A stretch of DNA of 64,000 nt from Thiothrix fructosivorans (GTDB lineage: Bacteria; Pseudomonadota; Gammaproteobacteria; Thiotrichales; Thiotrichaceae), in NCBI RefSeq assembly GCF_017349355.1, contig NZ_JAFMPM010000005.1, positions 124,001 through 188,000 of the forward strand, given 5' to 3'. How positions within the stretch are numbered: the first letter of the stretch is position 1; the number at the start of each line of letters is the position of its first letter. The position numbers and the translations under genes are program-made. The notes under the pieces were generated by a model that was not told the DNA's origin, made no database searches, and was given only the letters and a program-made list of their open reading frames with translations. This document shows, piece after piece, positions 7,885-16,673 of the stretch.

Positions 7885-10185
7885 GTGCAGGAATCTAATC
7901 AATCCGGCAAGGCATCGCGCCGCGCCTTTCTCAAAAGCATGATGGGAACAGCCGTCGCTTCAACGGCTGCGTTAAGCCTTGATGCGCAAGCGCGTATCCA
8001 TGCCCCCCACGAGTTGGAAACCCTCAAGGATTACGAAGAACATTGGGGTTTTTGCGACATGTGTTACTGGCGATGTGGCTTGAAAGTCCGCAGCCGTGAC
8101 GGCAAAGCCTTCAAAATCGACGGCAACCCGGAACACCCGCTCAATCGCGGTGTGGTCTGTGGCAAAGGCAATTCCGGCATTCAGGTGGCGTTTGCACCCA
8201 ACCGTTTGAAACAGCCAATGGAACGTACCGGCGCACGCGGCGACAATAAATGGCGACCGATGCCGTGGGATGAAGCACTCGACAAAGTAGCGCACGAACT
8301 CAATAAGGTGAAGGAAAAATACGGCCCGCAAGCATTGGTCATGATTGGTCACGGCACGTGGGAAAAGCCCTACCACCGCCTTGCCCACGCTTTCGGTACA
8401 CCCAACACCACCAGTCCGGTTTTTGGTCTATGCTGCGGGCCACGCGGTGTTGCCAATATGTTGGTAGCGGGGCGCGAACTGGGCGGCAATGAAACGCTGG
8501 ATCTGGAAAACTGCAAATATTTTCTGATGATGGGGCGTAATGTCACCGAATCCCTGCACAACGGCGAAACCCTCGGCTGGATTGACGGCGTAGCGAATGG
8601 CGCGAAAGTGACTTATGTGGATCCGCGTTACACCATCACGGCCTCCAAAGCCGATGAGTGGCTGTCGATTCGCCCGCTCACTGACCACGCCTTCCTGCTG
8701 GCACTGATCCATGTGGTGATTAAAGGCGGCCTGTACGACACGCAGTTTGTCGCCGAATACGTCACCGGCTTGGATGAATTGGCTGCCAAAGTCGAGCAAT
8801 ACACCCCCGAATGGCAGGAGGAAATTACCACGATTCCAGCGGACACGGTGCGCCGCATTGCGCTCGAAATGGCACAGAAAGCCCCTGCCGTTTTGGTCTA
8901 CAGCCCGCGCCGCCTGACGCGCAGTTCCAATGATTTAGGGACGGGCATGAGCATTTCGATCCTCAACTCGCTATTCGGTGTGTGGGATCGTAACGGCGGA
9001 ATTTTTACGCCACAAACCTTCAAAATCCCTGAAATCACCTTGCCGGAATTTCCGCACGCGCATGTGACACGCGGTGAAACCGGCGGTGATTTCGATTTCG
9101 CCCAAAAGCCCTTTGCTACCGATGCGGAAGGTAAAATCCAGCGGGCGGATGGCGCAGGTGTGGTCGGACGTTGGCCGCTGGCGAATGCCCAGTACGGTTT
9201 AACCAATGAAATGTGGCGGGCAATGGCGGAACAAGATCCTTACCCGCTCAAAGCCTTGTTGACGGCGGGGGGTAATGGCTTCAGCAATAGCACCGATTAC
9301 GACACTATCCGTAAAGCCTTGCTGAATATGGATTTTTACGTCGCTGCCGATGTTATACCCAACGAAATGAACAGTTACGCCGACATCTTGTTGCCGGAAG
9401 CGAGCTATCTGGAGCGTTACGACGACTTGCAAACCGGTGGGATGCAGGAAGGGTTTGTGGCGTTGCGCGAACCGGCGATGCAGCCGTTGCATGATACCAA
9501 AGGCTCGTGGGACATCTGTAAAGCATTGTCACAACGCATGGGCTTAGAGGCGTGGTTCCCACACGATTCCATTGAAGCATTGCTGGAGGATCGCCTGAAA
9601 AAAGCGGGTTTGTCACTGGCAGAATTGAAGGAAAAGGGTGTCATCAAAATTCCCGCCGACCCCAAGATCAATTTCCCGCGTGAACACGGCGGTAAGTCAG
9701 TATTCCCGACCCCCAGCGGCAAGATCGAGCTGATTCCCAGCCAGTTACAAGCGTTAGGGATGGCGGATGCGATTGAGTGGGCAGAGCAGCCACGCCCCAA
9801 GGATGGTGAATTCCATTTCACCTTTGGGCGGGTGGGTTTCCATACCCATGCGCGTACTCAAGACAATATCTGGTTGAACTATTTCATGCCGGAAAACTTG
9901 CTGTGGATACACCCGGACGCTGCCGTCAAGCTCGGCATTAGCGATGGTGAGACGGTGGAGGTCAAGGATGCCAAAGGACGTGGTGGCAAGATTGCTGCCA
10001 AAGTCACGCCGCGTATCCGCCCGGATACGGTGTTCACGGTACACGGTTTTGGGCATTGGGATACGCGCATGACCACGGCGGTCGGCAAAGGCTTGTCGGA
10101 TTCGTTGCTGGCATCGGATACCCGTGAAAAACACATTGGCAGTATTTCGATGGGTATGAACATGGTCACTGTGACTAAAGTCTGA
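7885..10185 (+). CDS. Molybdopterin oxidoreductase catalytic subunit, PhsA/PsrA-like, Tat-exported
   Basis: This 766-residue catalytic subunit belongs to the DMSO-reductase superfamily. A twin-arginine signal (SRRAFLK, residues 11-17, then a hydrophobic stretch ending near AQA) predicts export of the folded enzyme. Cys57, Cys60, Cys64 and Cys92 form the N-terminal [4Fe-4S] motif. CCGPRG near residue 183 is a likely site for the cysteine ligand to molybdenum. The length (PhsA of Salmonella is about 760) and the partner subunits point to thiosulfate or polysulfide reduction. Tetrathionate, arsenate or an oxidative role cannot be excluded. The start is GTG with AGGAGT upstream. Two downstream genes complete the complex. 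Confidence 0.88.
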   Translation: MQESNQSGKASRRAFLKSMMGTAVASTAALSLDAQARIHAPHELETLKDYEEHWGFCDMCYWRCGLKVRSRDGKAFKIDGNPEHPLNRGVVCGKGNSGIQVAFAPNRLKQPMERTGARGDNKWRPMPWDEALDKVAHELNKVKEKYGPQALVMIGHGTWEKPYHRLAHAFGTPNTTSPVFGLCCGPRGVANMLVAGRELGGNETLDLENCKYFLMMGRNVTESLHNGETLGWIDGVANGAKVTYVDPRYTITASKADEWLSIRPLTDHAFLLALIHVVIKGGLYDTQFVAEYVTGLDELAAKVEQYTPEWQEEITTIPADTVRRIALEMAQKAPAVLVYSPRRLTRSSNDLGTGMSISILNSLFGVWDRNGGIFTPQTFKIPEITLPEFPHAHVTRGETGGDFDFAQKPFATDAEGKIQRADGAGVVGRWPLANAQYGLTNEMWRAMAEQDPYPLKALLTAGGNGFSNSTDYDTIRKALLNMDFYVAADVIPNEMNSYADILLPEASYLERYDDLQTGGMQEGFVALREPAMQPLHDTKGSWDICKALSQRMGLEAWFPHDSIEALLEDRLKKAGLSLAELKEKGVIKIPADPKINFPREHGGKSVFPTPSGKIELIPSQLQALGMADAIEWAEQPRPKDGEFHFTFGRVGFHTHARTQDNIWLNYFMPENLLWIHPDAAVKLGISDGETVEVKDAKGRGGKIAAKVTPRIRPDTVFTVHGFGHWDTRMTTAVGKGLSDSLLASDTREKHIGSISMGMNMVTVTKV

Positions 10186-10198
10186 GGAGGCGAATAAC

Positions 10199-10948
10199 AT
10201 GGTTGCAAAATACGTGATGTTGGCGGATACCACCCGCTGCATTAACTGCAAGGCGTGCGAAGTCGCTTGCCGTGCGGAATGGGATACCCCGCTGGGTTAC
10301 TCGCGTGACTGGGTGAAGGAAGTCGAATACGTCAATGCCAAGGGTTTGCCGGAAGTGCAATTATTCCCCGGTCGTTGCCAGCATTGCGACGATCCACCGT
10401 GCGTGGAAGTTTGCCCCTCCGGTGCGTCCTGGAAGCGTGAGGACGGCATTGTGCTGGTCGATCATGCGATTTGTTCCGGTTGCGAATTGTGCGTTCCGGC
10501 TTGTCCGTATGAAGCGCGATGGCTGAATCCGGTGACGAATACCATTAGCAAATGCACGTTCTGCCAGCCGCGTATCGACAAGGGCTTACAGCCTGCGTGC
10601 GTGGAGACGTGTGTGGGGCGTGCGCTGATTTTTGGCGATGCCAATGACCCGAATTCTGCGGTTTCCCAATTGCTGAAAGCCAAAGAATGGCAAAAACTGG
10701 TGACGGATGAGGTCAATATTGGCCCCAACCATTATTACTACACGGCGGGCAAAGCGATTCCTGACTCGGTGATGCCGAAGCTGAATGAGCGGCATTTGTC
10801 CGGCACGCTGATGGAAAACATCGTTAATCCGCTGGGAACACTGGGTATCGGCGGGATGATGGCGGTATTCCTCGGTGCAGGTATTAAAAAATTGATCGAC
10901 CGTCGTCAAGACGTGAGCAACAAGGAGGGCAGCCATGAGCAGCACTAA
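10199..10948 (+). CDS. Four-cluster ferredoxin-like electron-transfer subunit with C-terminal membrane anchor
   Basis: This 249-residue Fe-S subunit passes electrons between the molybdenum subunit and the cytochrome b subunit. It has the cysteine groups of four [4Fe-4S] clusters, for example CINCKACEVAC, CQHCDDPPCVEVC, CSGCELCVPAC and CTFC with a following CVETC. A hydrophobic helix near residues 205-228 should anchor it, as in formate dehydrogenase-N beta subunits. GGAGG lies just before the ATG and 13 bases separate it from the catalytic gene. Its end overlaps the next gene by 14 bases, which suggests translational coupling. Confidence 0.9.
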   Translation: MVAKYVMLADTTRCINCKACEVACRAEWDTPLGYSRDWVKEVEYVNAKGLPEVQLFPGRCQHCDDPPCVEVCPSGASWKREDGIVLVDHAICSGCELCVPACPYEARWLNPVTNTISKCTFCQPRIDKGLQPACVETCVGRALIFGDANDPNSAVSQLLKAKEWQKLVTDEVNIGPNHYYYTAGKAIPDSVMPKLNERHLSGTLMENIVNPLGTLGIGGMMAVFLGAGIKKLIDRRQDVSNKEGSHEQH

Positions 10949-11663
10949 ACCCACCATTAAGGTACGCACCAAGGATGTGATTGCGATCCACTGGTTCAAC
11001 GCTTTTTTCTGGCTGACGCTGGTATTGACTGGCTTTGGCATTATTTCCGGCGATTTTGTGCGCCTTGCTCCGGCATTCTGGCCGACATTCCTGCAAAATT
11101 TGCTGGGGGGCAATGCCAATTTGGTGTTGCTGCACGGCATCGGTGGCATGGTGTGGGCAGGGGTGATTGGCGTGTACGCGCTGTTGAATTTCAAGCGGGT
11201 GGTGTTGCCGTTTCTGAAAAATGTGCTGGTGTTAACGCCTAAGGCAGCGATAGCGGATATGAGTTCGATGGTGATCACGCTGGCGCATTTATTTGGCTTG
11301 CTGAAACACAAAAGCGTGCCACCGCAAGGGCGTTACAACGGGGCGCAACGTTTGCTGGGGACGATGATTATTGCGTGTTCGTTGGCGATTGCGGTGACGG
11401 GGATATATTTGTTCCTCAGCCCGATGCTTCTGGATTTTGCCGCATCAGCGGGGGTCTTGGGGGGCGTGTTCCGCTGGGCGTTGGTGATTCATTTGGCAGC
11501 GGTGTTGCTGGTATTGTTGGGCTTGGTGGCGCATATCTATTTCGCGGTGGTGGAAGAGCCGGAATCGCTGGAAACCATGAAGTCGGGCGAGGCGGAAGTT
11601 GCGTTTATCAAGCACCATAATCCGTTGTGGTATGCGGAGTTGGAGCGTGAGGGGAAGGTTTGA
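10935..11663 (+). CDS. Cytochrome b membrane subunit of the molybdoenzyme (FdnI/PhsC-like)
   Basis: This 242-residue protein has four main hydrophobic spans (about residues 17-40, 55-78, 128-150 and 162-186). Histidines sit where b-type heme ligands are expected: IHWFN in the first span, LHGIGG in the second, and IHLAA and HIYFAVVEEPE in the last. The closing block resembles the formate dehydrogenase gamma family. It should take electrons from, or give them to, the quinone pool. A cytochrome b rather than an NrfD-type subunit favours a PhsABC-like over a PsrABC-like enzyme. Its 3' end overlaps the convergent hydrolase gene by 56 bases. Confidence 0.87.
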   Translation: MSSTKPTIKVRTKDVIAIHWFNAFFWLTLVLTGFGIISGDFVRLAPAFWPTFLQNLLGGNANLVLLHGIGGMVWAGVIGVYALLNFKRVVLPFLKNVLVLTPKAAIADMSSMVITLAHLFGLLKHKSVPPQGRYNGAQRLLGTMIIACSLAIAVTGIYLFLSPMLLDFAASAGVLGGVFRWALVIHLAAVLLVLLGLVAHIYFAVVEEPESLETMKSGEAEVAFIKHHNPLWYAELEREGKV

Positions 11664-12546
11664 AGTCAGCTTTTTCCTGTAAAAAAGCCAGTAATGCGGG
11701 CGCGTGTTCCTCGATTTTATCGACGGAGGCGTGACCTGCATCTACCACTTCCAGCAAGCTGAGATGCGGGCGCGGGCAGTGCGCCAAAATCGCGTGTGCA
11801 TCTTTTAGCGGCACAACCGTATCTGCCGTGCCATGCACCAGCAAAATCGGGCAAGTGATGCGGCACACGCTATGCATTGGCGCAATCGCCGCAAAGCGAT
11901 GCCCGATCACCCATTGCACGTAACGGTTGATGACGCGAATCAAAATGTTGGGTAAGTGTACCGTTTGCAGGTAACGGCGCATCACCCATTCAGGGTGAGC
12001 AAATGCTGAAACACTGATCACCGCAGCAATGTCAGTGCGTCGTGACGCTGCCAGCAATACCGCACCCGCGCCGACCGAATGCCCCAGCAACACCAGTTTC
12101 TCGCAAGCCGTCGGATGATTGGCGTGCAACCACGCCAGCGCACTGTCCAAATCCTCGGCAAAACGCGGTAGGGAGGAAAAGCTGTGGGTGTCACTTTGCC
12201 CATGATTGCGGGCATCGAAGAGCAGCACATTCAAGCCTGCCTGTCGAAAGGGCGCGGCGATGGGCAACATCAGTTCCGCATTACTGCCCCAGCCGTGCAA
12301 GATGACCAGCGTTTGTGTGGCATTGCCAGCGGGTAAAAACCAGCCGAATAAGCGTTTGTTGGCAACGCTGGGAATCCACACTTGTTCAAAAGCAAAGCCT
12401 AAATCTTGCGGCGTGCCTTTCTCTACTTGGCGTGGCGCACGAAAACCCCAGTGGATGCCGAGCATGAACAGCGCAATTGCTGCGACAATAATTCCCGCAA
12501 TGATCAGCAATGCCAGTGTCAAAAGTCGTAGCCTGCCCCGATCCAC
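11608..12546 (-). CDS. Alpha/beta hydrolase with N-terminal membrane anchor
   Basis: This 312-residue protein has a strong hydrophobic N-terminal helix (about residues 7-29) followed by a periplasm-facing alpha/beta-hydrolase domain. The nucleophile elbow is GHSVGAG, an oxyanion-side HGWGSN lies upstream, and DTVVPL and DAGHASV near the end supply a plausible Asp and His. This is the layout of the YqkD/FrsA-like and BAAT-like esterases; no substrate is evident. The start is GTG at 12546, or TTG at 12522 overlapping the stop of the beta-barrel gene, so the two are probably translationally coupled. The 3' end overlaps the convergent cytochrome b gene by 56 bases. Confidence 0.8.
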   Translation of the reverse strand: MDRGRLRLLTLALLIIAGIIVAAIALFMLGIHWGFRAPRQVEKGTPQDLGFAFEQVWIPSVANKRLFGWFLPAGNATQTLVILHGWGSNAELMLPIAAPFRQAGLNVLLFDARNHGQSDTHSFSSLPRFAEDLDSALAWLHANHPTACEKLVLLGHSVGAGAVLLAASRRTDIAAVISVSAFAHPEWVMRRYLQTVHLPNILIRVINRYVQWVIGHRFAAIAPMHSVCRITCPILLVHGTADTVVPLKDAHAILAHCPRPHLSLLEVVDAGHASVDKIEEHAPALLAFLQEKADFKPSPHAPTPHTTTDYGA

Positions 12547-13418
12547 GTACTGTCATGCGTAAAATCCGCATCAAACATACCCGGAACACTGGCGCTGCCG
12601 ATGGGGGTGTTAATCGCGGCACTGTCGTAATTCCAGTCGCTGCGGCTATGCCCGATGCTGACGAATGCATTCTTCAGTTGTGGCTGATTCAGCAATTTGG
12701 CGGGTTTGAGCTTGGCTTCAACTTCCAGCGTGCGGTACGTGCCATCCATGTCGATGCCTGAACCCACCCAGCCGTTATCCATTTCACCGGTTTGGTGATT
12801 GAGGGAGGCATTGCCAGCCACTTCCAACCAAGGGGTTGCCTGATAGCTGCCTTGCACCGCGACACCGGCTTTGTAAGTGGTGACTTCGGTATCAAAGGTA
12901 TCCAGCATATCCAAGGCGAGATTGGCGGCGGGCAGGACATTGCGCACTTTTATGAATGGCGTGCTGACACCGGTATTCACGCCAACACCCACATGTCCCC
13001 GCGCAGTTTTCAGCACATCGTAACCCACGCCTACATCAAAGTTTACGCCGTGGATGCGGTAATCGGCGGGGACGGGAATCGCGGTATTGTCCGCAATCAA
13101 ATCCGTGACGCTGCTACCGATCACAGGCAGGTTGCTGGTCATCGACACACTGGCAAGGTCGGTCATCTGGTTCACGGTGTCCGAGTCGAAATAATCGGCG
13201 CGAAATTGGTAATACAGCGGTGAATCGTTGATATTGCGGTGCGGTTCTGCCAGCGTCCAAGTGTCCACTTCCAGTGACGGATCCATGCTGACAAATGGCT
13301 TGGCGGCTGCGCCCATGTCGAAATCGCCGCTGCCGTAGCGCAATTCCAGCGCATGGGCAGGTGCGATGCTGGCGAAGCTTAGGCAGGCGAGGGTTGCTGA
13401 GCGGGTTAATACATCCAT
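12519..13418 (-). CDS. Outer-membrane beta-barrel protein (TIGR04219-like)
   Basis: This 299-residue exported protein begins MDVLTRSATLAC and has a signal peptide ending in AHA. The mature part has alternating polar and hydrophobic strands and many Gly and aromatic positions, and ends in GAGYDF with a terminal Phe, the usual signal for the Bam machinery. The overall pattern (an ELRYG start, paired strands of alternating character, F at the end) resembles the TIGR04219 barrel group. The ATG at 13418 is chosen because AGGA lies 10 bases before it and it starts the signal peptide; an in-frame codon 36 bases upstream would spoil the signal. It overlaps the hydrolase start by 28 bases. Confidence 0.72.
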   Translation of the reverse strand: MDVLTRSATLACLSFASIAPAHALELRYGSGDFDMGAAAKPFVSMDPSLEVDTWTLAEPHRNINDSPLYYQFRADYFDSDTVNQMTDLASVSMTSNLPVIGSSVTDLIADNTAIPVPADYRIHGVNFDVGVGYDVLKTARGHVGVGVNTGVSTPFIKVRNVLPAANLALDMLDTFDTEVTTYKAGVAVQGSYQATPWLEVAGNASLNHQTGEMDNGWVGSGIDMDGTYRTLEVEAKLKPAKLLNQPQLKNAFVSIGHSRSDWNYDSAAINTPIGSASVPGMFDADFTHDSTWIGAGYDF

Positions 13419-13550
13419 GTAAACAAGTCCTGAATTAGTGGTGGTGATGGGCATTTTTCCCAGCAGATTAGTCAGTCATAGCAAAAATGGCATTGAAAAA
13501 TCACAAAGTACGCGGTGGGGGCTGAATCTCTCCGATGTGAAAAAACTCTG

Positions 13551-13579
13551 TTCTTAATTTGTCCAACACATTGTATGAT
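13551..13579 (+). promoter_or_regulatory. Candidate sigma-70 promoter for the conflict island
   Basis: TTCTTA and TATGAT are separated by 17 bases, ending 61 bases before the ATG of the Trypco2 gene. The -10 hexamer is good and the -35 is weak. It is the best promoter-like pair in the 222-base gap ahead of the island. Confidence 0.4.
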
Positions 13580-13640
13580 CATTTGGGGCGTATACGGTAA
13601 ACGTAGGTCTGTTTTATCCATCTGAATTAAGGGGCTTTGC

Positions 13641-13976
13641 ATGAGTGTAGGTAAACGGCAGTTAGTTGACGTAGTAGCAGCGTTGCGCAGTGATATTGAA
13701 GAGGCGATTGCTGAAGGTATCGGTAAAAGCGTCAAGTTTAACCTTGAGGAGATTGAGGTCGAGTTGCACACTCAAATTACTAAAACCGGGGATTTGAAAA
13801 TTAACGGTGGGGTTGAGTTCAAGATTTTGGGTTTCGATGTAGGTAGTGCAGGGGCTGAAGCCAATGGGAGCTACAGCAAGGAAGATACGCATACCATTCG
13901 TTTGAAACTGAAGCCCAAGCGTTGGGATGAAAAATCCCAGAGTTACAAGGGTGTCGACATGTCTGACCTCGATTGA
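13641..13976 (+). CDS. Trypco2-family protein (trypsin-co-occurring domain)
   Basis: This 111-residue protein starts with an amphipathic helix (LVDVVAALRSDIEEAIAEG). It continues with beta-strand-rich sequence (FNLEEIEVELHTQI, GGVEFKILGFDVG) and ends in a short charged tail with HTIRLKLKP. This is the profile of the Trypco2 domain, a small domain found beside trypsin-like proteases in predicted bacterial conflict systems. Its usual partner, a trypsin-like protease, begins 13 bases downstream. It may hold the protease inactive or link it to a sensor; that role is inferred from association. Confidence 0.78.
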   Translation: MSVGKRQLVDVVAALRSDIEEAIAEGIGKSVKFNLEEIEVELHTQITKTGDLKINGGVEFKILGFDVGSAGAEANGSYSKEDTHTIRLKLKPKRWDEKSQSYKGVDMSDLD

Positions 13977-13989
13977 GGGAGCATGAGCC

Positions 13990-15618
13990 ATGCTGAAGTC
14001 TGAGTTAGTGGCACTGGTTGAAGTACCCACAACACTCAAGGGAGACGATGGGCAGTTTAAAAAAGCGGTTGGCACTGCTTATCCGATACGGGATGGGCTG
14101 GTGCTGACAGCGCGGCATGTGCTGTACCACGATAAGATCAACCCTGAACAAAAGCGCATCTTCAGTTGGCGGCTTTCAGATGAAGATGCGCCTTACCATA
14201 CGGCAGAAGTGACGCAGGCTGACATCGTGTTTGAAGATGAAAACTTCGATGTGGCGGTGGTCAGGTGTGATACTTCCAAATTGACGCTGCCGTTATCGGT
14301 GTTGAGCGATGTTTTTCCGAAAGCGAACGAGCCTTGGGAAGCAGTAGGATACCCCAGAGCGGGAGTAGAAGCAGGACAACGCAAGAAAATTCCAGCGGGT
14401 GGTACTTACTTCACGCCCGATCCAGACCATTACATCCAGCAATTAGAATCCAAAGGTGATGCAGAGGAAGCTAAGCTGTGGAAAGGTATGTCTGGTGCTC
14501 CTCTATTTCATTGTCCAACGGGTAAGTTATTGGGCATTCTGATTCGCACACCCAATCAATATGACAAGGTAGTTGAGTATGCTGATAGACGTAGCGAAAC
14601 AACGGTTGAAGCAGTGTTTGAGAACCGTTTGGTGGCAGCATCCATTCCCTATCTGCTGCGTGTTGGTAAGTGTGAAAAGTTTCGGCAGGCTGTCTGGCAG
14701 TCACAAGCAAGCCAGTTATTGCCAACAGTCCAAACCGGCGATGAATTCAAAACGTACCTGACCAAAAAAATTACGCGGGAACTGAAAAAACGTGATCAGG
14801 ATACCCCGCGTTTGCGTGAACAATTGTCCGAAGCATTGGATATGGAGGATGAGGGCAGTGAACCTAAGACGCTTGCCAAGGCACTGGTTGAACGGAAGAT
14901 AAGTAAAGCAATTGATGTGCTTGCCACCGCTACTGCTGATTGCGTTGTGCCGGGCGGTATGCGTTACAAGGAAACCGATTCTATTGATGAGGTCAAGGCA
15001 ACTGCGCAACAGGTTCTGGGTTGGTTGGTGCTGGGCAGTTTTGATGAAAAACAGTTAGATGCTGTTTTGCCGCATTGTATCCAACATGATTCGCTGTTCT
15101 TCACCCTCGCCGTGAAATCCCTGACAGGCGTGGAAATTGTCATGGCACGGCGTTTTAATCGCCCATCACAATTTGAGCATCAAACTGGCCCGGAACAGAA
15201 AAGCCGCCATTTGATTGCACCACCCACAGGTTGTTTGAAATGGGACGAAAAGGAAAGTGCTAGACTCATTTTCATTGAAGTCTGGAACAAGGTTTTTCCC
15301 AGTCGCAAGTTGGATAATCGGCATTATGACCCAAAACCGGAAGACTGGGAGCGATTGAACTCGGAACTGGCAGCACGTCGTGATGATTCCCAGCCGGAAC
15401 ATTACTACATACCGTTCAAAGCCAGTGCCTATGATCAGGTTGAAATGACTGCCTACGTGGCTGACGTTTATCGGCATTTTCTCAGTAAACTTAACCAGAT
15501 GACCGTTATCCAGTACGGTGAAGACGGCTGCGACAGCAACCTGTTTTTTATCAAGGAAGCCGATTTGCAGGCAGCCATCAACAAGTTTTACCGCCGTATC
15601 CACGGTGAAAAAGGATAG
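13990..15618 (+). CDS. Trypsin-like serine protease with large uncharacterised C-terminal region
   Basis: This is a 542-residue protein without a signal peptide, so it is cytosolic. Residues ~1-215 form a chymotrypsin-fold protease: His43 in LTARHVLY, Asp87 in NFDVAVVRCD and Ser168 in KGMSGAPLF make a full catalytic triad. Residues ~240-540 are of unknown type, helical and charged at first. They could be an effector-associated or sensor module that couples to the ATPase. GAGGGAG about 8 bases before the ATG supports this start. The gene is co-directional with Trypco2 and the MoxR ATPase, with gaps of 13 and 5 bases, so all three belong to one operon. Confidence 0.85.
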   Translation: MLKSELVALVEVPTTLKGDDGQFKKAVGTAYPIRDGLVLTARHVLYHDKINPEQKRIFSWRLSDEDAPYHTAEVTQADIVFEDENFDVAVVRCDTSKLTLPLSVLSDVFPKANEPWEAVGYPRAGVEAGQRKKIPAGGTYFTPDPDHYIQQLESKGDAEEAKLWKGMSGAPLFHCPTGKLLGILIRTPNQYDKVVEYADRRSETTVEAVFENRLVAASIPYLLRVGKCEKFRQAVWQSQASQLLPTVQTGDEFKTYLTKKITRELKKRDQDTPRLREQLSEALDMEDEGSEPKTLAKALVERKISKAIDVLATATADCVVPGGMRYKETDSIDEVKATAQQVLGWLVLGSFDEKQLDAVLPHCIQHDSLFFTLAVKSLTGVEIVMARRFNRPSQFEHQTGPEQKSRHLIAPPTGCLKWDEKESARLIFIEVWNKVFPSRKLDNRHYDPKPEDWERLNSELAARRDDSQPEHYYIPFKASAYDQVEMTAYVADVYRHFLSKLNQMTVIQYGEDGCDSNLFFIKEADLQAAINKFYRRIHGEKG

Positions 15619-15623
15619 ACCTG

Positions 15624-16673
15624 ATGATCCTCCCCATCACCCCGCATAAAAAATACACCTTGCCCGCCTACGGCACATGGAAGCCCAGCGTCCATGTCTT
15701 CGACGAGCGCACCACGAATGCGCTGACGGCGGCATGGCTTTCGGAACGCCCATTACTGGTACGCGGCGACCCCGGTACAGGCAAAAGCCAGTTAGCGCGT
15801 GCCGCCGCCGTCGCGTTGGGCTGGCAACTGGTGTCGGAAGTGGTCAGCGCACACACGGAAATTCAGGATTTGTGGTATCGCTTTGATGCGGTCAGCCGTT
15901 TGGGGCAGGCGCAATTACTGAGTGCGATTGGCAGCAGGTTTACCCCGGAAACGTTGAAAACCGAGCTTGACCCGCGCAAGTTCCTGAGTCCGGGCGCGTT
16001 GTGGTGGGCGTATGACTGGCAAACGGCACAGGACTATTACATCGCCAGTGATTTCAGGTTGTACCACCCCAATCCTGCCAATGAGGAAGACAAAACCTTA
16101 CCCAAGGGCGTTGTCTTGCTGATTGATGAAATCGACAAGGCGGATGCCGATTTGCCCAATAGCCTGCTGGAAACGTTGGATAATGCGCGTTTCCGCATTC
16201 CGTGGGTGAATGAAAGCATTGGCTATCGTGCTGATGATGACAAGGCTATCCGACCGCTGGTCGTCATCACCACCAATGAAGACCGCCAATTGCCCGCCGC
16301 GTTTGTGCGCCGTTGTCTGGTGCTGAACCTTGAGTTACCAGAGAAAGAATCCGCTTTGGTGGATCATCTGGTGAAGCGTGGCGGTGAACATTTCAGTGAC
16401 GCAAAAAATCAGCCTTTGTTCAGCCGCAAAGTGATGGAAACCGCTGCCAAACAATTGCATCAGGACAGGCTTGAAGCGGCAACCCTTGGTTTCAAACCGC
16501 CCGGTCAGGCAGAGTTTCTGGATATATTGCGGGTGTTGGCACGGCTGGAACTGGATGAAGCAAAGCAACTGAAAAAGCTGGAACAGATTCAGGATTTTGC
16601 CCTGAAAAAACACCCCGGCATGAAGCAGCGCATGGATACCGACGTTGGTGATGCAGGCGAGGATGCCGCGTGA
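15624..16673 (+). CDS. MoxR-type AAA+ ATPase
   Basis: This 349-residue AAA+ ATPase has Walker A GDPGTGKS at residues 48-55 and Walker B LLIDE at 166-170. A sensor-1 stretch VVITTNEDRQLP and the arginine pair in FVRRCL follow. An insertion containing tryptophan-rich sequence lies between the Walker motifs. Such ATPases usually act as chaperones on partners with vWA-like domains; the next gene, overlapping by 4 bases, encodes a candidate partner. In this island it likely remodels or gates the SAV_2336/FGE protein or the protease. That role is inference from gene order. Confidence 0.88.
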   Translation: MILPITPHKKYTLPAYGTWKPSVHVFDERTTNALTAAWLSERPLLVRGDPGTGKSQLARAAAVALGWQLVSEVVSAHTEIQDLWYRFDAVSRLGQAQLLSAIGSRFTPETLKTELDPRKFLSPGALWWAYDWQTAQDYYIASDFRLYHPNPANEEDKTLPKGVVLLIDEIDKADADLPNSLLETLDNARFRIPWVNESIGYRADDDKAIRPLVVITTNEDRQLPAAFVRRCLVLNLELPEKESALVDHLVKRGGEHFSDAKNQPLFSRKVMETAAKQLHQDRLEAATLGFKPPGQAEFLDILRVLARLELDEAKQLKKLEQIQDFALKKHPGMKQRMDTDVGDAGEDAA

